6,447 nt of DNA from Prevotella sp. (GCA_021203705.1 JAJQAR010000296.1:1-6447); one strand, 5' to 3'. Counted from the stretch's first letter, positions 1 through 6,265 are shown. A program made the numbers and translations. The notes: generated by a model not told the origin, from the sequence alone.

Positions 1-596
1 CCAAGGTTGCGGTTGTACGTTGTAACGGTACTTGTGAATTACGTCCACGCATTGCAGAGTACAATGGTCTTAGGACATGTACGGCGATGAACGCCTGCGG
101 TGCTGGTGAGACGGGTTGCGGCTTTGGCTGTCTTGGCTGTGGCGATTGCGTCAATGCTTGTAATTTTGGTGCGATAATGATGAACGCCGAGACAGGCTTG
201 CCGGAAGTTGATGAGGAGAAGTGTACTTCCTGTGGTGCCTGTGTCAAGGCATGTCCGCGACACATCATTGAGCTTCGCAAGAAGGGTATTAAGAATCGCC
301 GTGTGTATGTCCGTTGCGTGAACAAGGACAAGGGTGCCGTTGCCAAGAAAGCATGTAATGCAGCATGTATCGGTTGCGGTAAGTGTGAGAAGGAGTGTAA
401 GTTCGGTGCCATCAAGGTAGAGAGCAACCTCTCTTACATCGATCCTAACGTATGTCGTCTCTGTCGTAAGTGTGTTGAGGCTTGTCCTACACACGCTATT
501 GTTGCAGTTAATTTCCCTGCACCTAAGCCACGTGCTGAAAAGCCGGCGGATGCTGCGGAGAAGGTAGAACCAAAACAGGAGGAGGTTAAAGCATGA
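1..596 (+). CDS. rnfB: RnfB, electron transport complex polyferredoxin subunit (3' part, 5' end outside window)
   Basis: RnfB is the ferredoxin-facing subunit of the membrane Rnf complex and passes electrons from reduced ferredoxin through a chain of Fe-S clusters. The reading frame is open from base 3 and gives 197 visible residues. Four CxxCxxCxxxC motifs are visible at residues 43-53 (CLGCGDCVNAC), 74-84 (CTSCGACVKAC), 122-132 (CIGCGKCEKEC) and 151-161 (CRLCRKCVEAC), i.e. two tandem 2x[4Fe-4S] ferredoxin units. Further cysteines at 7, 11, 26, 32 and 39 match the Cys-rich segment seen before the ferredoxin domains in clostridial and Bacteroidetes RnfB. The N-terminal membrane helix and the first Fe-S domain must lie upstream of base 1. 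The last 25 or so residues form a Pro/Lys/Glu-rich tail. The stop overlaps the rnfC start (ATGA). An internal ATG at 87 is not the true start, because homologous sequence continues to its left. Family assignment is secure; the missing 5' end is due to the window edge. Confidence 0.95.
   Translation, partial: KVAVVRCNGTCELRPRIAEYNGLRTCTAMNACGAGETGCGFGCLGCGDCVNACNFGAIMMNAETGLPEVDEEKCTSCGACVKACPRHIIELRKKGIKNRRVYVRCVNKDKGAVAKKACNAACIGCGKCEKECKFGAIKVESNLSYIDPNVCRLCRKCVEACPTHAIVAVNFPAPKPRAEKPADAAEKVEPKQEEVKA
577..585 (+). promoter_or_regulatory. Shine-Dalgarno sequence for rnfC
   Basis: AGGAGGAGG lies 7 bases before the rnfC ATG, inside the last codons of rnfB. It is notable because most starts in this window have no such purine run, as is usual in Bacteroidetes. 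It supports the ATG at 593 and suggests re-initiation by ribosomes ending rnfB. Confidence 0.75.
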
Positions 597-1945
597 ATTT
601 GAAAACTTTCAGAATAGGCGGTGTACATCCAGAAGAGAACAAGATATCAGCTGAGTCTGCAACGCAGGTGGCAAAGTTGCCTAAGGAGGCGATATTCCCA
701 TTGTCACAGCACATCGGTGCACCGGCAAAGCCCGTTGTTGCCAAGGGTGATAAGGTGAAGGTAGGAACGCTCCTCGCAGAGGCAGGCGGTTTCGTTTCAG
801 CACCTATCTACTCCTCTGTTTCAGGAACGGTAACGAAGATAGATACAGCTATCGACGGTTCTGGTTACCGTAAGCCAGTTATTATAGTAAAGGTGGAAGG
901 TGACGAGTGGGAAGATAGCATCGACCGCTCAACCAAGCTTGAGACGCTTGCCGCACACCCGGAGCTTACCCCGGAGGAGATTGTGGAGCGTATCAAGAAG
1001 GCAGGTGTTACAGGTATGGGTGGTGCCGGTTTCCCGACATTCATCAAGCTATGCCCTCCACCGACAGCAAAGGCAGAGTGCGTGATTATCAATGGTGTTG
1101 AGTGTGAGCCATATATCACGGCAGATTACCGCTTGATGATGGAGCATTCCGATGAGATATTAGTAGGTCTCGACTTGCTTATGAAGGCAGCAAAGGTTAC
1201 TAAGGGTTATATAGGTATTGAGGACAACAAGCCGAAGGCTATTGAGCTCTTTGAGCAGAAGACGGCAAGCAATCCCAATGTAGAAGTTGTAGCTCTTAAG
1301 AAGAAATATCCACAAGGCGGTGAGAAACAGCTTGTGGATGCCGTTATCCGTCGTCAGGTGCCCGCTCCGCCTGCAATACCTGTCAACGTGGGTGCTATCG
1401 TGCAGAATGTCGGTACGGCATACGCTGTTTACGAGGCTGTCATGAAGAACAAGCCATTGTTTGAGCGTTACACTACGGTAACGGGTAAGAAGGTTGCAAA
1501 ACCTGGTAACTTCCTCGTACGTATGGGTACTCCGATGATTGACCTTATCAACGAGTGTGGCGGAATGCCGGAGGGTGACAACAAGTTGCTCGGTGGCGGT
1601 CCGATGATGGGTAAGGCTCTTACCTCCGTTGATGTTCCTATCTGCAAGGGTTCCAATAGTGTTACCATCCTTAGTGGTGATGATGCACGTCGCAAGGAGC
1701 CACAGCCGTGTATCCGTTGTGCTAAGTGCGTGAGTGCCTGCCCTATGGGTCTTGAGCCTTATCTCCTCGCTACGGCAAGTGCAAAGCACCTATGGGAGAA
1801 GGTGGAACAGGAGGACATCACCTCATGTATAGAGTGCGGTTCGTGCCAGTTCACGTGTCCCGCTAATCGTCCTATGCTTGACAACATACGTCTTGGAAAG
1901 AGTACTGTTATGGGTATAATAAGAGCACGTAATACAAAAAAATAA
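593..1945 (+). CDS. rnfC: RnfC, NADH/FMN-binding subunit of the Rnf complex
   Basis: RnfC is the cytoplasmic peripheral subunit where NAD+ is reduced (or NADH oxidised) through FMN and Fe-S clusters. The 450-residue product starts with the family-typical FRIGGVHPEENK segment. A lipoyl-like fold is likely over about residues 40-100. The Nqo1/NuoF-like FMN/NADH site shows as GMGGAGFPTFIK (141-152), with INGVECEPYIT at 166-176 and YPQGGEKQL at 239-247. An SLBB-type segment probably follows. Two 4Fe-4S motifs close the protein: CIRCAKCVSACP (373-384) and CIECGSCQFTCP (412-423). It ends soon after the second motif, so it lacks the long Ala/Lys-rich C-terminal repeat of E. coli RsxC, as in clostridial and Bacteroidetes forms. 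The ATG is chosen from the ATGA overlap with rnfB, the strong ribosome site and the family N-terminus. It is followed by an unusual 90-base gap before rnfD. Confidence 0.96.
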   Translation: MNLKTFRIGGVHPEENKISAESATQVAKLPKEAIFPLSQHIGAPAKPVVAKGDKVKVGTLLAEAGGFVSAPIYSSVSGTVTKIDTAIDGSGYRKPVIIVKVEGDEWEDSIDRSTKLETLAAHPELTPEEIVERIKKAGVTGMGGAGFPTFIKLCPPPTAKAECVIINGVECEPYITADYRLMMEHSDEILVGLDLLMKAAKVTKGYIGIEDNKPKAIELFEQKTASNPNVEVVALKKKYPQGGEKQLVDAVIRRQVPAPPAIPVNVGAIVQNVGTAYAVYEAVMKNKPLFERYTTVTGKKVAKPGNFLVRMGTPMIDLINECGGMPEGDNKLLGGGPMMGKALTSVDVPICKGSNSVTILSGDDARRKEPQPCIRCAKCVSACPMGLEPYLLATASAKHLWEKVEQEDITSCIECGSCQFTCPANRPMLDNIRLGKSTVMGIIRARNTKK

Positions 1946-2035
1946 ACTCTTTTCCTCGTCAGTAGCGTCTTAGCGATAGCGGCAGCGAAAAGCATGATGT
2001 TGTTGACAGAGAAAAGAAATATAATATAAAGAAAA
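1946..2035 (+). other. 90-base rnfC-rnfD intergenic gap
   Basis: This is the only sizeable gap inside the rnf genes. The rnfC frame stays open past its TAA for 27 codons, to a TAA at 2027-2029, and would read as a hydrophobic stretch (LFLVSSVLAIAAA and on). It has no start codon of its own before the ATGs at 1993 and 1996. The left half contains AGCG four times (1964, 1972, 1978, 1984), partly in a 6-base rhythm. CTTTTC at 1949-1954 can pair with GAAAAG at 1987-1992. The right half is A-rich and serves as the rnfD start region. No convincing promoter or terminator is seen. Confidence 0.5.
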
Positions 2036-3040
2036 ATGGGCAAATTAATAGTATCATTATCGCCACATGCGCATAGCACAGACAGTGTACAGCGCAATAT
2101 GTATGGTGTAATAATAGCCTTGATACCGGCATTGGTGGTCTCTTTCATATTCTTCGGAATAGGCTCTGCCATCGTTTGTGTGTCAAGTGTGGCGGCTTGT
2201 GTGTTTTTTGAGTGGGCGATAACAAAGTATATTTTGAGAAAACAACCCACTATCTGTGACGGTTCCGCCATTCTCACTGGTTTGTTGTTAGGCTTCAACC
2301 TGCCTTCAAACCTCCCTGTATGGATTATAATCATAGGTGCGTTGGTTGCCATAGGTATCGGCAAGCTGTCGTTCGGCGGACTTGGCTGCAACCCGTGGAA
2401 CCCGGCTTTGGTAGGACGCTGCTTCTTGTTGGTTTCCTTCCCTGCACAGATGACCTCATGGCCTGTTGTCGGTCAGTTGACAAAGTACGTTGATGCAGAG
2501 ACGGCTGCTACTCCGTTGAGCATTATGAAGACGGCAATCAAGTCGGGCGACCCTGCTGTTCTTCAGCAACTGCCAGACTCGATGACAATGCTGTTGGGAA
2601 ATCCGTCTGCACTTGGTGCCGGTACTATCGGTGAGGTCTGTGCCTTGGCATTGATAATCGGTCTTATCTTCATGCTTTGGAAGAAGATTATCACATGGCA
2701 TATACCAATCAGTATTCTTGCGACGGTATTCGTATTCAGTGGTATCATGCACCTCGCAAATCCTGTTTACGCAAGTCCTGTTGCCGAACTGTTGAGCGGT
2801 GGTTTGATGCTCGGTGCTATCTTCATGGCAACCGACTATGTAACATCACCGATGACAGGAAAAGGACAGATTCTCTACGGTATATTGATAGGAGTGTTGA
2901 CAGTGATTATCCGTAACTGGGGCTCTTACCCGGAGGGTATGTCATTCGCCATCCTCATTATGAATTCGTTTACTCCGCTTATTAATGCATATATCAAACC
3001 AAAACGTTATGGTGAAGTTGTGAAGGAGGGAAAGAAATGA
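2036..3040 (+). CDS. rnfD: RnfD, membrane subunit with covalent FMN
   Basis: RnfD is an integral membrane subunit, homologous to NqrB, that carries a covalently bound FMN and takes part in the ion-coupled electron path. The 334 residues contain about nine or ten hydrophobic segments (for example near 24-60, 76-90, 94-112, 124-140, 199-215, 222-240, 276-292 and 302-318). Family landmarks are SPHAHS at 9-14, GGLGCNPWNPALVGR (114-128), TAATPL (156-161) and ATDYVTSPMTGKGQILYG (265-282). By alignment to the SGAT flavinylation motif, Thr159 is the predicted FMN acceptor, with TAAT in place of SGAT. Flavin transfer would need an ApbE enzyme, which is not in this window. The ATG gives the family-like N-terminus MGKLIVSLSPHAHS. 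Its start region is A-rich with no Shine-Dalgarno sequence. The stop overlaps rnfG as ATGA. Identity is firm; helix borders are estimates by eye. Confidence 0.95.
   Translation: MGKLIVSLSPHAHSTDSVQRNMYGVIIALIPALVVSFIFFGIGSAIVCVSSVAACVFFEWAITKYILRKQPTICDGSAILTGLLLGFNLPSNLPVWIIIIGALVAIGIGKLSFGGLGCNPWNPALVGRCFLLVSFPAQMTSWPVVGQLTKYVDAETAATPLSIMKTAIKSGDPAVLQQLPDSMTMLLGNPSALGAGTIGEVCALALIIGLIFMLWKKIITWHIPISILATVFVFSGIMHLANPVYASPVAELLSGGLMLGAIFMATDYVTSPMTGKGQILYGILIGVLTVIIRNWGSYPEGMSFAILIMNSFTPLINAYIKPKRYGEVVKEGKK
3023..3029 (+). promoter_or_regulatory. Shine-Dalgarno sequence for rnfG
   Basis: AAGGAGG ends 7 bases before the rnfG ATG and lies within the last rnfD codons. Together with the ATGA overlap it points to translational coupling of rnfD and rnfG, and it mirrors the arrangement at the rnfB/rnfC junction. 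Confidence 0.75.
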
Positions 3041-3651
3041 AAAAGTTAGAATCATCAATAACCAACATGATATTAGCCCTTGTAGGTGTGGCTGTTATCA
3101 TGGGCTTTATCTTGGCTTACGTGAACACCGTTACGGCTGGTCCTATAGCCGCACAGAACGAGAAAACGCTTTCCGATGGTATAAAAGCCGTGATGGGAGG
3201 TGTTGACCTCACTGTCGCTGAGGATGTTACCGTTACGCAGAACATTGACGGAAAAGATGCCACATTCGTTGTTCACAAGGCTGTTGACAAGAGCAATAAT
3301 CCTCTTGGTGTGGCTGTAGAGAGTACTACTGGCGGTTTCGGTGGCGACCTTAAGGTGCTTGTGGGCTTTGACCCTGAAGGCAACATTCTCGGTTACACTA
3401 TACTGCAACATTCAGAGACGCCTGGACTTGGTGCAAAAGCAGGCAATTGGTTTCAGGAGGGCAAAGGCAGCATCATAGGCAAGAATCCTGGTAAGGATAA
3501 TCTCACTGTTTCCAAAGACGGTGGTGATATTGATGCCATCACAGCCTCCACGATCACCAGTCGTGCATTCTTAAAGGCTGTCAATCAGGCATACGGAGCA
3601 TATAGCGGAACTGATGTCGATACGGGTGCTACGCCTCAGCATGCCAAATAA
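3037..3651 (+). CDS. rnfG: RnfG, periplasm-facing covalent-flavin subunit
   Basis: RnfG (NqrC-like, FMN_bind domain) is anchored by one N-terminal helix and carries a covalent FMN on the outer face of the membrane. The 204-residue product has a single hydrophobic segment at about 11-34, and the rest is soluble. The FMN_bind hallmarks are present: ETPGLG at 127-132 and DAITASTITS at 166-175. Aligned to the SGATxT motif, Thr172 is the predicted FMN-linked residue (TAST replacing SGAT). A DPEGNILGY segment (112-120) precedes the ETPGLG loop, as in relatives. The start is fixed by the ATGA overlap with rnfD and a good ribosome site. The last dozen residues are Gly/Thr/Asp-rich and look disordered. 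The rnfE start follows after 22 bases. Confidence 0.95.
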   Translation: MKKLESSITNMILALVGVAVIMGFILAYVNTVTAGPIAAQNEKTLSDGIKAVMGGVDLTVAEDVTVTQNIDGKDATFVVHKAVDKSNNPLGVAVESTTGGFGGDLKVLVGFDPEGNILGYTILQHSETPGLGAKAGNWFQEGKGSIIGKNPGKDNLTVSKDGGDIDAITASTITSRAFLKAVNQAYGAYSGTDVDTGATPQHAK

Positions 3652-3673
3652 TCTAATTTAAATTTTAAGGATT

Positions 3674-4258
3674 ATGAATTACATTAAAATATTAAATAAC
3701 GGTATTATCAAGGAAAACCCGACCTTCGTGCTTCTCCTTGGTATGTGTCCTACGCTGGCTACCACCACGTCGGCTATCAATGGTATGTCAATGGGACTTG
3801 CCACGATGTTCGTGCTTATCTGTTCTAACATCGTTATATCTCTGATTAAGAACCTCACTCCTGACAAGGTACGCATCCCGGTGTTCATCGTTGTCATCGC
3901 CTCGTTCGTTACCATTCTGCAGATGCTCATGCAGGCTTTCGTGCCAGCTATCTACTCCACGCTCGGATTGTTCATCCCTCTTATCGTGGTTAACTGTATC
4001 ATCCTCGGTAGAGCAGAGGCTTTCGCCTGTGGTCATGGACCGATAGAGAGTCTTTTCGATGGTCTTGGAATGGGCTTAGGATTTACAATCGCACTTACCA
4101 TTCTCGGCGCTGTCCGTGAGATTCTTGGTGCCGGCTCGGTATTTGGTCTTGCCTTGCTTCCAGAGACATGCAACATGCTGTTGTTCGTTCTTCCTCCGGG
4201 AGCATTCATCACTTTGGGTTATCTTATCGCAATCGTAAACAGAATTAAGAAAGCTTGA
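3674..4258 (+). CDS. rnfE: RnfE, membrane subunit (NqrD-like)
   Basis: RnfE is a six-helix membrane protein, paralogous to RnfA and homologous to NqrD. The RnfA/RnfE pair is known to hold a membrane-embedded iron-sulfur centre through two cysteines from each subunit. In this 194-residue protein the matching cysteines are Cys25 (LLLGMCPTLA) and Cys108 (IVVNCIILGRAEAFA). Other family landmarks are NPTFVLLLG at 15-23, GRAEAFACGHGP (112-123) and GAVREILGAGS (145-155). Hydrophobic segments lie near 17-30, 35-58, 68-90, 96-116, 128-150 and 167-190. Extra cysteines at 50, 119 and 166 have no role that I can assign. The start ATG follows a weak AAGGA at 3667-3671. It ends two bases before the preferred rnfA start. 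Confidence 0.95.
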   Translation: MNYIKILNNGIIKENPTFVLLLGMCPTLATTTSAINGMSMGLATMFVLICSNIVISLIKNLTPDKVRIPVFIVVIASFVTILQMLMQAFVPAIYSTLGLFIPLIVVNCIILGRAEAFACGHGPIESLFDGLGMGLGFTIALTILGAVREILGAGSVFGLALLPETCNMLLFVLPPGAFITLGYLIAIVNRIKKA

Positions 4259-4260
4259 TT

Positions 4261-4863
4261 ATGGAATATCTATTGATTTTTATTTCGGCGATTTTTGTGA
4301 ACAACATCGTGTTGTCACAGTTCTTGGGTATCTGCCCGTTCCTTGGCGTGTCACAGAAAGTGTCCACCTCTATGGGTATGGGTGCTGCTGTCGCTTTCGT
4401 AATGACGCTTGCGACAATAGTTACCTGGCTTGTTCAGATGTACATATTGAATCCTTGTGGGCTGCAATATCTCCAGACGATAACATTTATTCTTGTCATC
4501 GCTGCTCTTGTGCAGATGGTTGAGATTATCCTCAAGAAAGTGTCTCCTGCCCTCTATCAGGCTCTCGGTATCTTCCTGCCATTGATTACCACCAACTGTG
4601 CCGTGCTCGGTGTGGCTATCTTGGTAATCCAGAAAGACTACTCACTGCTTAAGAGTGTTGTTTACGCTTTCTCTACCGCTATCGGTTTCGCCCTTGCATT
4701 GGTAACATTCGCTGGCATCCGTGAGCAGCTCGCTATGGTCAACGTGCCGAAGGGCATGAAGGGCATGGCTATAGTGCTTGTTACTGCTGGTTTGCTGAGC
4801 CTTGCATTCATGGGCTTCTCTGGTGTTGATGGTGGATTGAGAACAGTATTCGGTCTTGACTAA
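4261..4863 (+). CDS. rnfA: RnfA, membrane subunit (NqrE-like)
   Basis: RnfA pairs with RnfE in the membrane core of the complex, in opposite topology, and supplies half of the ligands of the shared iron-sulfur centre. The 200-residue product has six hydrophobic segments. The cysteine motifs are Cys25 in FLGICPFLG (21-29) and Cys113 in LITTNCAVLG (108-117). The LGIFLPLITTNCAVLG stretch here aligns with LGLFIPLIVVNCIILG of RnfE, which shows the paralogy directly. ATG at 4261 is chosen because the family begins MEYLLIFISA. A TTG six bases earlier (4255) is in frame and would overlap the rnfE stop, but it adds only Met-Ile not seen in relatives. No Shine-Dalgarno sequence is visible, so translation probably depends on coupling to rnfE. 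It is the last rnf gene, followed by a hairpin. Confidence 0.95.
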   Translation: MEYLLIFISAIFVNNIVLSQFLGICPFLGVSQKVSTSMGMGAAVAFVMTLATIVTWLVQMYILNPCGLQYLQTITFILVIAALVQMVEIILKKVSPALYQALGIFLPLITTNCAVLGVAILVIQKDYSLLKSVVYAFSTAIGFALALVTFAGIREQLAMVNVPKGMKGMAIVLVTAGLLSLAFMGFSGVDGGLRTVFGLD

Positions 4864-4887
4864 ACAATATGATTTCAATCAATATAG

Positions 4888-4927
4888 TCAACGTTGTGAC
4901 CCAAAAGCTCACAACGTTGATTGTTTA
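4888..4927 (+). terminator. Likely intrinsic terminator after rnfA
   Basis: A perfect 12-bp inverted repeat, TCAACGTTGTGA (4888-4899) and TCACAACGTTGA (4909-4920), encloses a 9-base loop (CCCAAAAGC). Allowing G-U pairs, the stem extends about four more pairs outward. TTGTTTAAT follows, a short imperfect T-run. It starts 24 bases after the rnfA stop and ends 30 bases before galE, which suits termination of the rnf transcript. The stem is only moderately GC-rich, so read-through into galE is possible. Each arm also contains the self-palindrome CAACGTTG, so binding by a dimeric regulator upstream of galE is an alternative. Confidence 0.65.
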
Positions 4928-4950
4928 ATACTTATAAAAGAATAACAACG

Positions 4951-5988
4951 ATGAAACATACAATATTGGTAACAGGTGGTACAGGGTTTATAGGTTCACA
5001 TACCACGGTAGAATTACAGCAGGCAGGTTACAAGGTTGTGATTGTTGACAATCTGTCCAATTCGAAGATTGAAGTGGTTGATGGTATAGAGAAGATTACC
5101 GGTGTGCGCCCCGCTTTCGAGCAGGTTGATTGTTGCGATCTTAAAGGAATGGAGAATGTGTTTGCCAAGTACAAAGATATCAAGGGTATCATCCATTTCG
5201 CCGCAAGTAAGGCTGTTGGTGAGAGTGTGCAGAAGCCGCTCCTTTACTACCGTAACAACATCACAAGTTTGTTGAATATGCTGGAACTGATGCCTAAATT
5301 TGATGTCAAGGGTATCATCTTCTCTTCAAGCTGCACTGTTTACGGACAGCCTACACCTGAAAACCTTCCTGTAACTGAGGAGGCTCCTATCCAAAAGGCG
5401 TTGAGTCCATACGGAAATACCAAACAGATTAACGAGGAGATAATCTGCGACTTCATTCATAGCGGTGCGCCTATCAAGTCGATTATCCTCAGATATTTCA
5501 ACCCGATTGGTGCCCACCCAACGGCATACATTGGAGAGCTGCCCAACGGTGTGCCTATGAACCTTATCCCGTTTGTAACACAGACGGCTATCGGAATACG
5601 CAAGCAGTTGAAGATATTCGGCAACGACTACAACACGCCTGACGGCACCTGCATCCGCGACTATATCTATGTGGTTGACCTTGCCAAGGCTCATGTGAAG
5701 GCAATGGAGCGGGTACTTGACAATCCTGATACCGACGCTGTTGAGTATTTCAACATCGGCACTGGTTCTGGCGTAAGTACTCTTGAGGTTGTCGAGGGCT
5801 TCGAGAAGGCAACTGGCGTGAAACTCAACTGGGAATATGCTCCCCGTCGTGAGGGTGACATTGAGAAGGTATGGGGCAATGTTGACAAAGCAAACAAGGT
5901 GCTCGGCTGGAAGGCAGAGAACAGTCTCGAAGATACCCTGCGTTCCGCATGGAAATGGCAGTTGAAATTGAAAGAAGAAGGATTGTAA
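4951..5988 (+). CDS. galE: UDP-glucose 4-epimerase (GalE)
   Basis: GalE is a cytoplasmic NAD-dependent short-chain dehydrogenase-type enzyme that interconverts UDP-glucose and UDP-galactose, for the Leloir pathway and for making galactose-containing glycans. The 345-residue product is close to the usual family length. The NAD-binding Rossmann signature TGGTGFIGS is at residues 8-16 and the acidic residue ending strand 2 lies in VDNLSNSK. The catalytic triad is visible as Ser127 in FSSSCTVYG, Tyr154 and Lys158 in SPYGNTK. Substrate-side landmarks are RYFNPIGAHP (181-190), GTCIRDYIYVVDLA (232-245) and APRREGD (297-303). ATG at 4951 gives the canonical MKHTILVTGG start. An in-frame TTG at 4921 lies beside the terminator stem and would add ten residues foreign to the family. 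The gene could be read from its own promoter or by read-through from rnf. GalE is clearly favoured over other UDP-sugar epimerases by the length and the SSSCTVYG motif, though substrate range cannot be read from sequence. Confidence 0.95.
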   Translation: MKHTILVTGGTGFIGSHTTVELQQAGYKVVIVDNLSNSKIEVVDGIEKITGVRPAFEQVDCCDLKGMENVFAKYKDIKGIIHFAASKAVGESVQKPLLYYRNNITSLLNMLELMPKFDVKGIIFSSSCTVYGQPTPENLPVTEEAPIQKALSPYGNTKQINEEIICDFIHSGAPIKSIILRYFNPIGAHPTAYIGELPNGVPMNLIPFVTQTAIGIRKQLKIFGNDYNTPDGTCIRDYIYVVDLAKAHVKAMERVLDNPDTDAVEYFNIGTGSGVSTLEVVEGFEKATGVKLNWEYAPRREGDIEKVWGNVDKANKVLGWKAENSLEDTLRSAWKWQLKLKEEGL

Positions 5989-6003
5989 GCCTTCTTCTTT
6001 CAA
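5968..6003 (+). terminator. 14-bp hairpin over the galE stop codon; possible terminator
   Basis: TTGAAAGAAGAAGG (5968-5981) and CCTTCTTCTTTCAA (5990-6003) form a perfect 14-bp inverted repeat around an 8-base loop that contains the galE TAA. The left arm is the last coding stretch of galE. No T-run follows; AAAATTGAGAATTTT comes next (a second small dyad at 6002-6016). It may stabilise the 3' end or act with the next dyad in termination, but it is not a canonical terminator. Confidence 0.4.
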
Positions 6004-6060
6004 AATTGAGAATTTTCCGATTGAGCGTGAGGAAAATCACTGAAAGTAATTCATTGAGTC

Positions 6061-6101
6061 TGCGTTAAATGTAGGAACATAATTTATTATGTCCGCACGC
6101 A
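6061..6101. other. Nested hairpin in galE downstream region
   Basis: TGCGT (6061-6065) can pair with ACGCA (6097-6101), and inside it GGAACATAA (6074-6082) pairs with TTATGTCC (6087-6094), with one bulged A and a TTTA loop. The two stems are separated by an asymmetric internal loop. No T-run follows on the + strand. It may be a 3'-end RNA structure or a DNA dyad; function unknown. Confidence 0.35.
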
Positions 6102-6214
6102 CGAAGAGGCGTATCTGTTTTCAAGTTTTCAAAAAGTAAAGTGTTTATATGAAAAACGCAACATTATGTTACAGTTAAAAAAGGTAAATATACAGCTTTA
6201 ATTGTAAATTTTTC

Positions 6215-6222
6215 TAAATTTG
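6215..6222 (+). promoter_or_regulatory. Candidate Bacteroidetes -7 box (TAAATTTG)
   Basis: TAAATTTG matches the Bacteroidetes sigma-ABfr -7 consensus TAnnTTTG exactly. No clear TTTG -33 element lies about 20 bases upstream, and in such AT-rich sequence a chance match is likely. Confidence 0.25.
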
Positions 6223-6257
6223 TCTTAACAAAATGCTAATATAACAAATATAAACAT

Positions 6258-6265
6258 TACTTTTG
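6258..6265 (+). promoter_or_regulatory. Candidate Bacteroidetes -7 box (TACTTTTG)
   Basis: TACTTTTG matches TAnnTTTG exactly and sits at the right end of the AT-rich tract, just before the leader-like sequence. Transcription would start near 6272. A -33 TTTG is not visible at the usual distance. Position and context make it the better of the two -7 candidates. Confidence 0.4.

Noticed and set aside
39..494. 151-codon open frame on the minus strand across rnfB
   Set aside because: It lies opposite a strongly conserved polyferredoxin gene, resembles no family and is a shadow of the coding strand's composition.
2003..2025. TTGACA (2003-2008) and TATAAT (2020-2025) resembling a sigma-70 promoter before rnfD
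   Set aside because: The boxes are only 11 bases apart rather than about 17, and Bacteroidetes use a different consensus.
1759..2391. 210-codon minus-strand open frame spanning the rnfC-rnfD gap
   Set aside because: It is antisense to the conserved ends of rnfC and rnfD, with no recognisable domain and no start context; treated as a shadow frame.
4255..4257. TTG as an alternative rnfA start
   Set aside because: ATG at 4261 gives the family-typical MEYLL start; the TTG adds only two residues.
4921..4923. TTG as an alternative galE start
   Set aside because: It adjoins the hairpin arm and adds ten residues before the canonical MKHTILVTGG start.
5326..6003. 225-codon minus-strand open frame opposite galE
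   Set aside because: It is fully antisense to the catalytic part of galE, and its protein shows no family motif.
6005..6058. ATTGAG three times (6005, 6020, 6053)
   Set aside because: Irregular spacing and a short word; consistent with chance.
6149..6201. Mini-ORFs starting at 6149 (9 codons) and 6166 (11 codons)
   Set aside because: They are too short, in AT-rich sequence upstream of the better -7 box, and have no start-site support.
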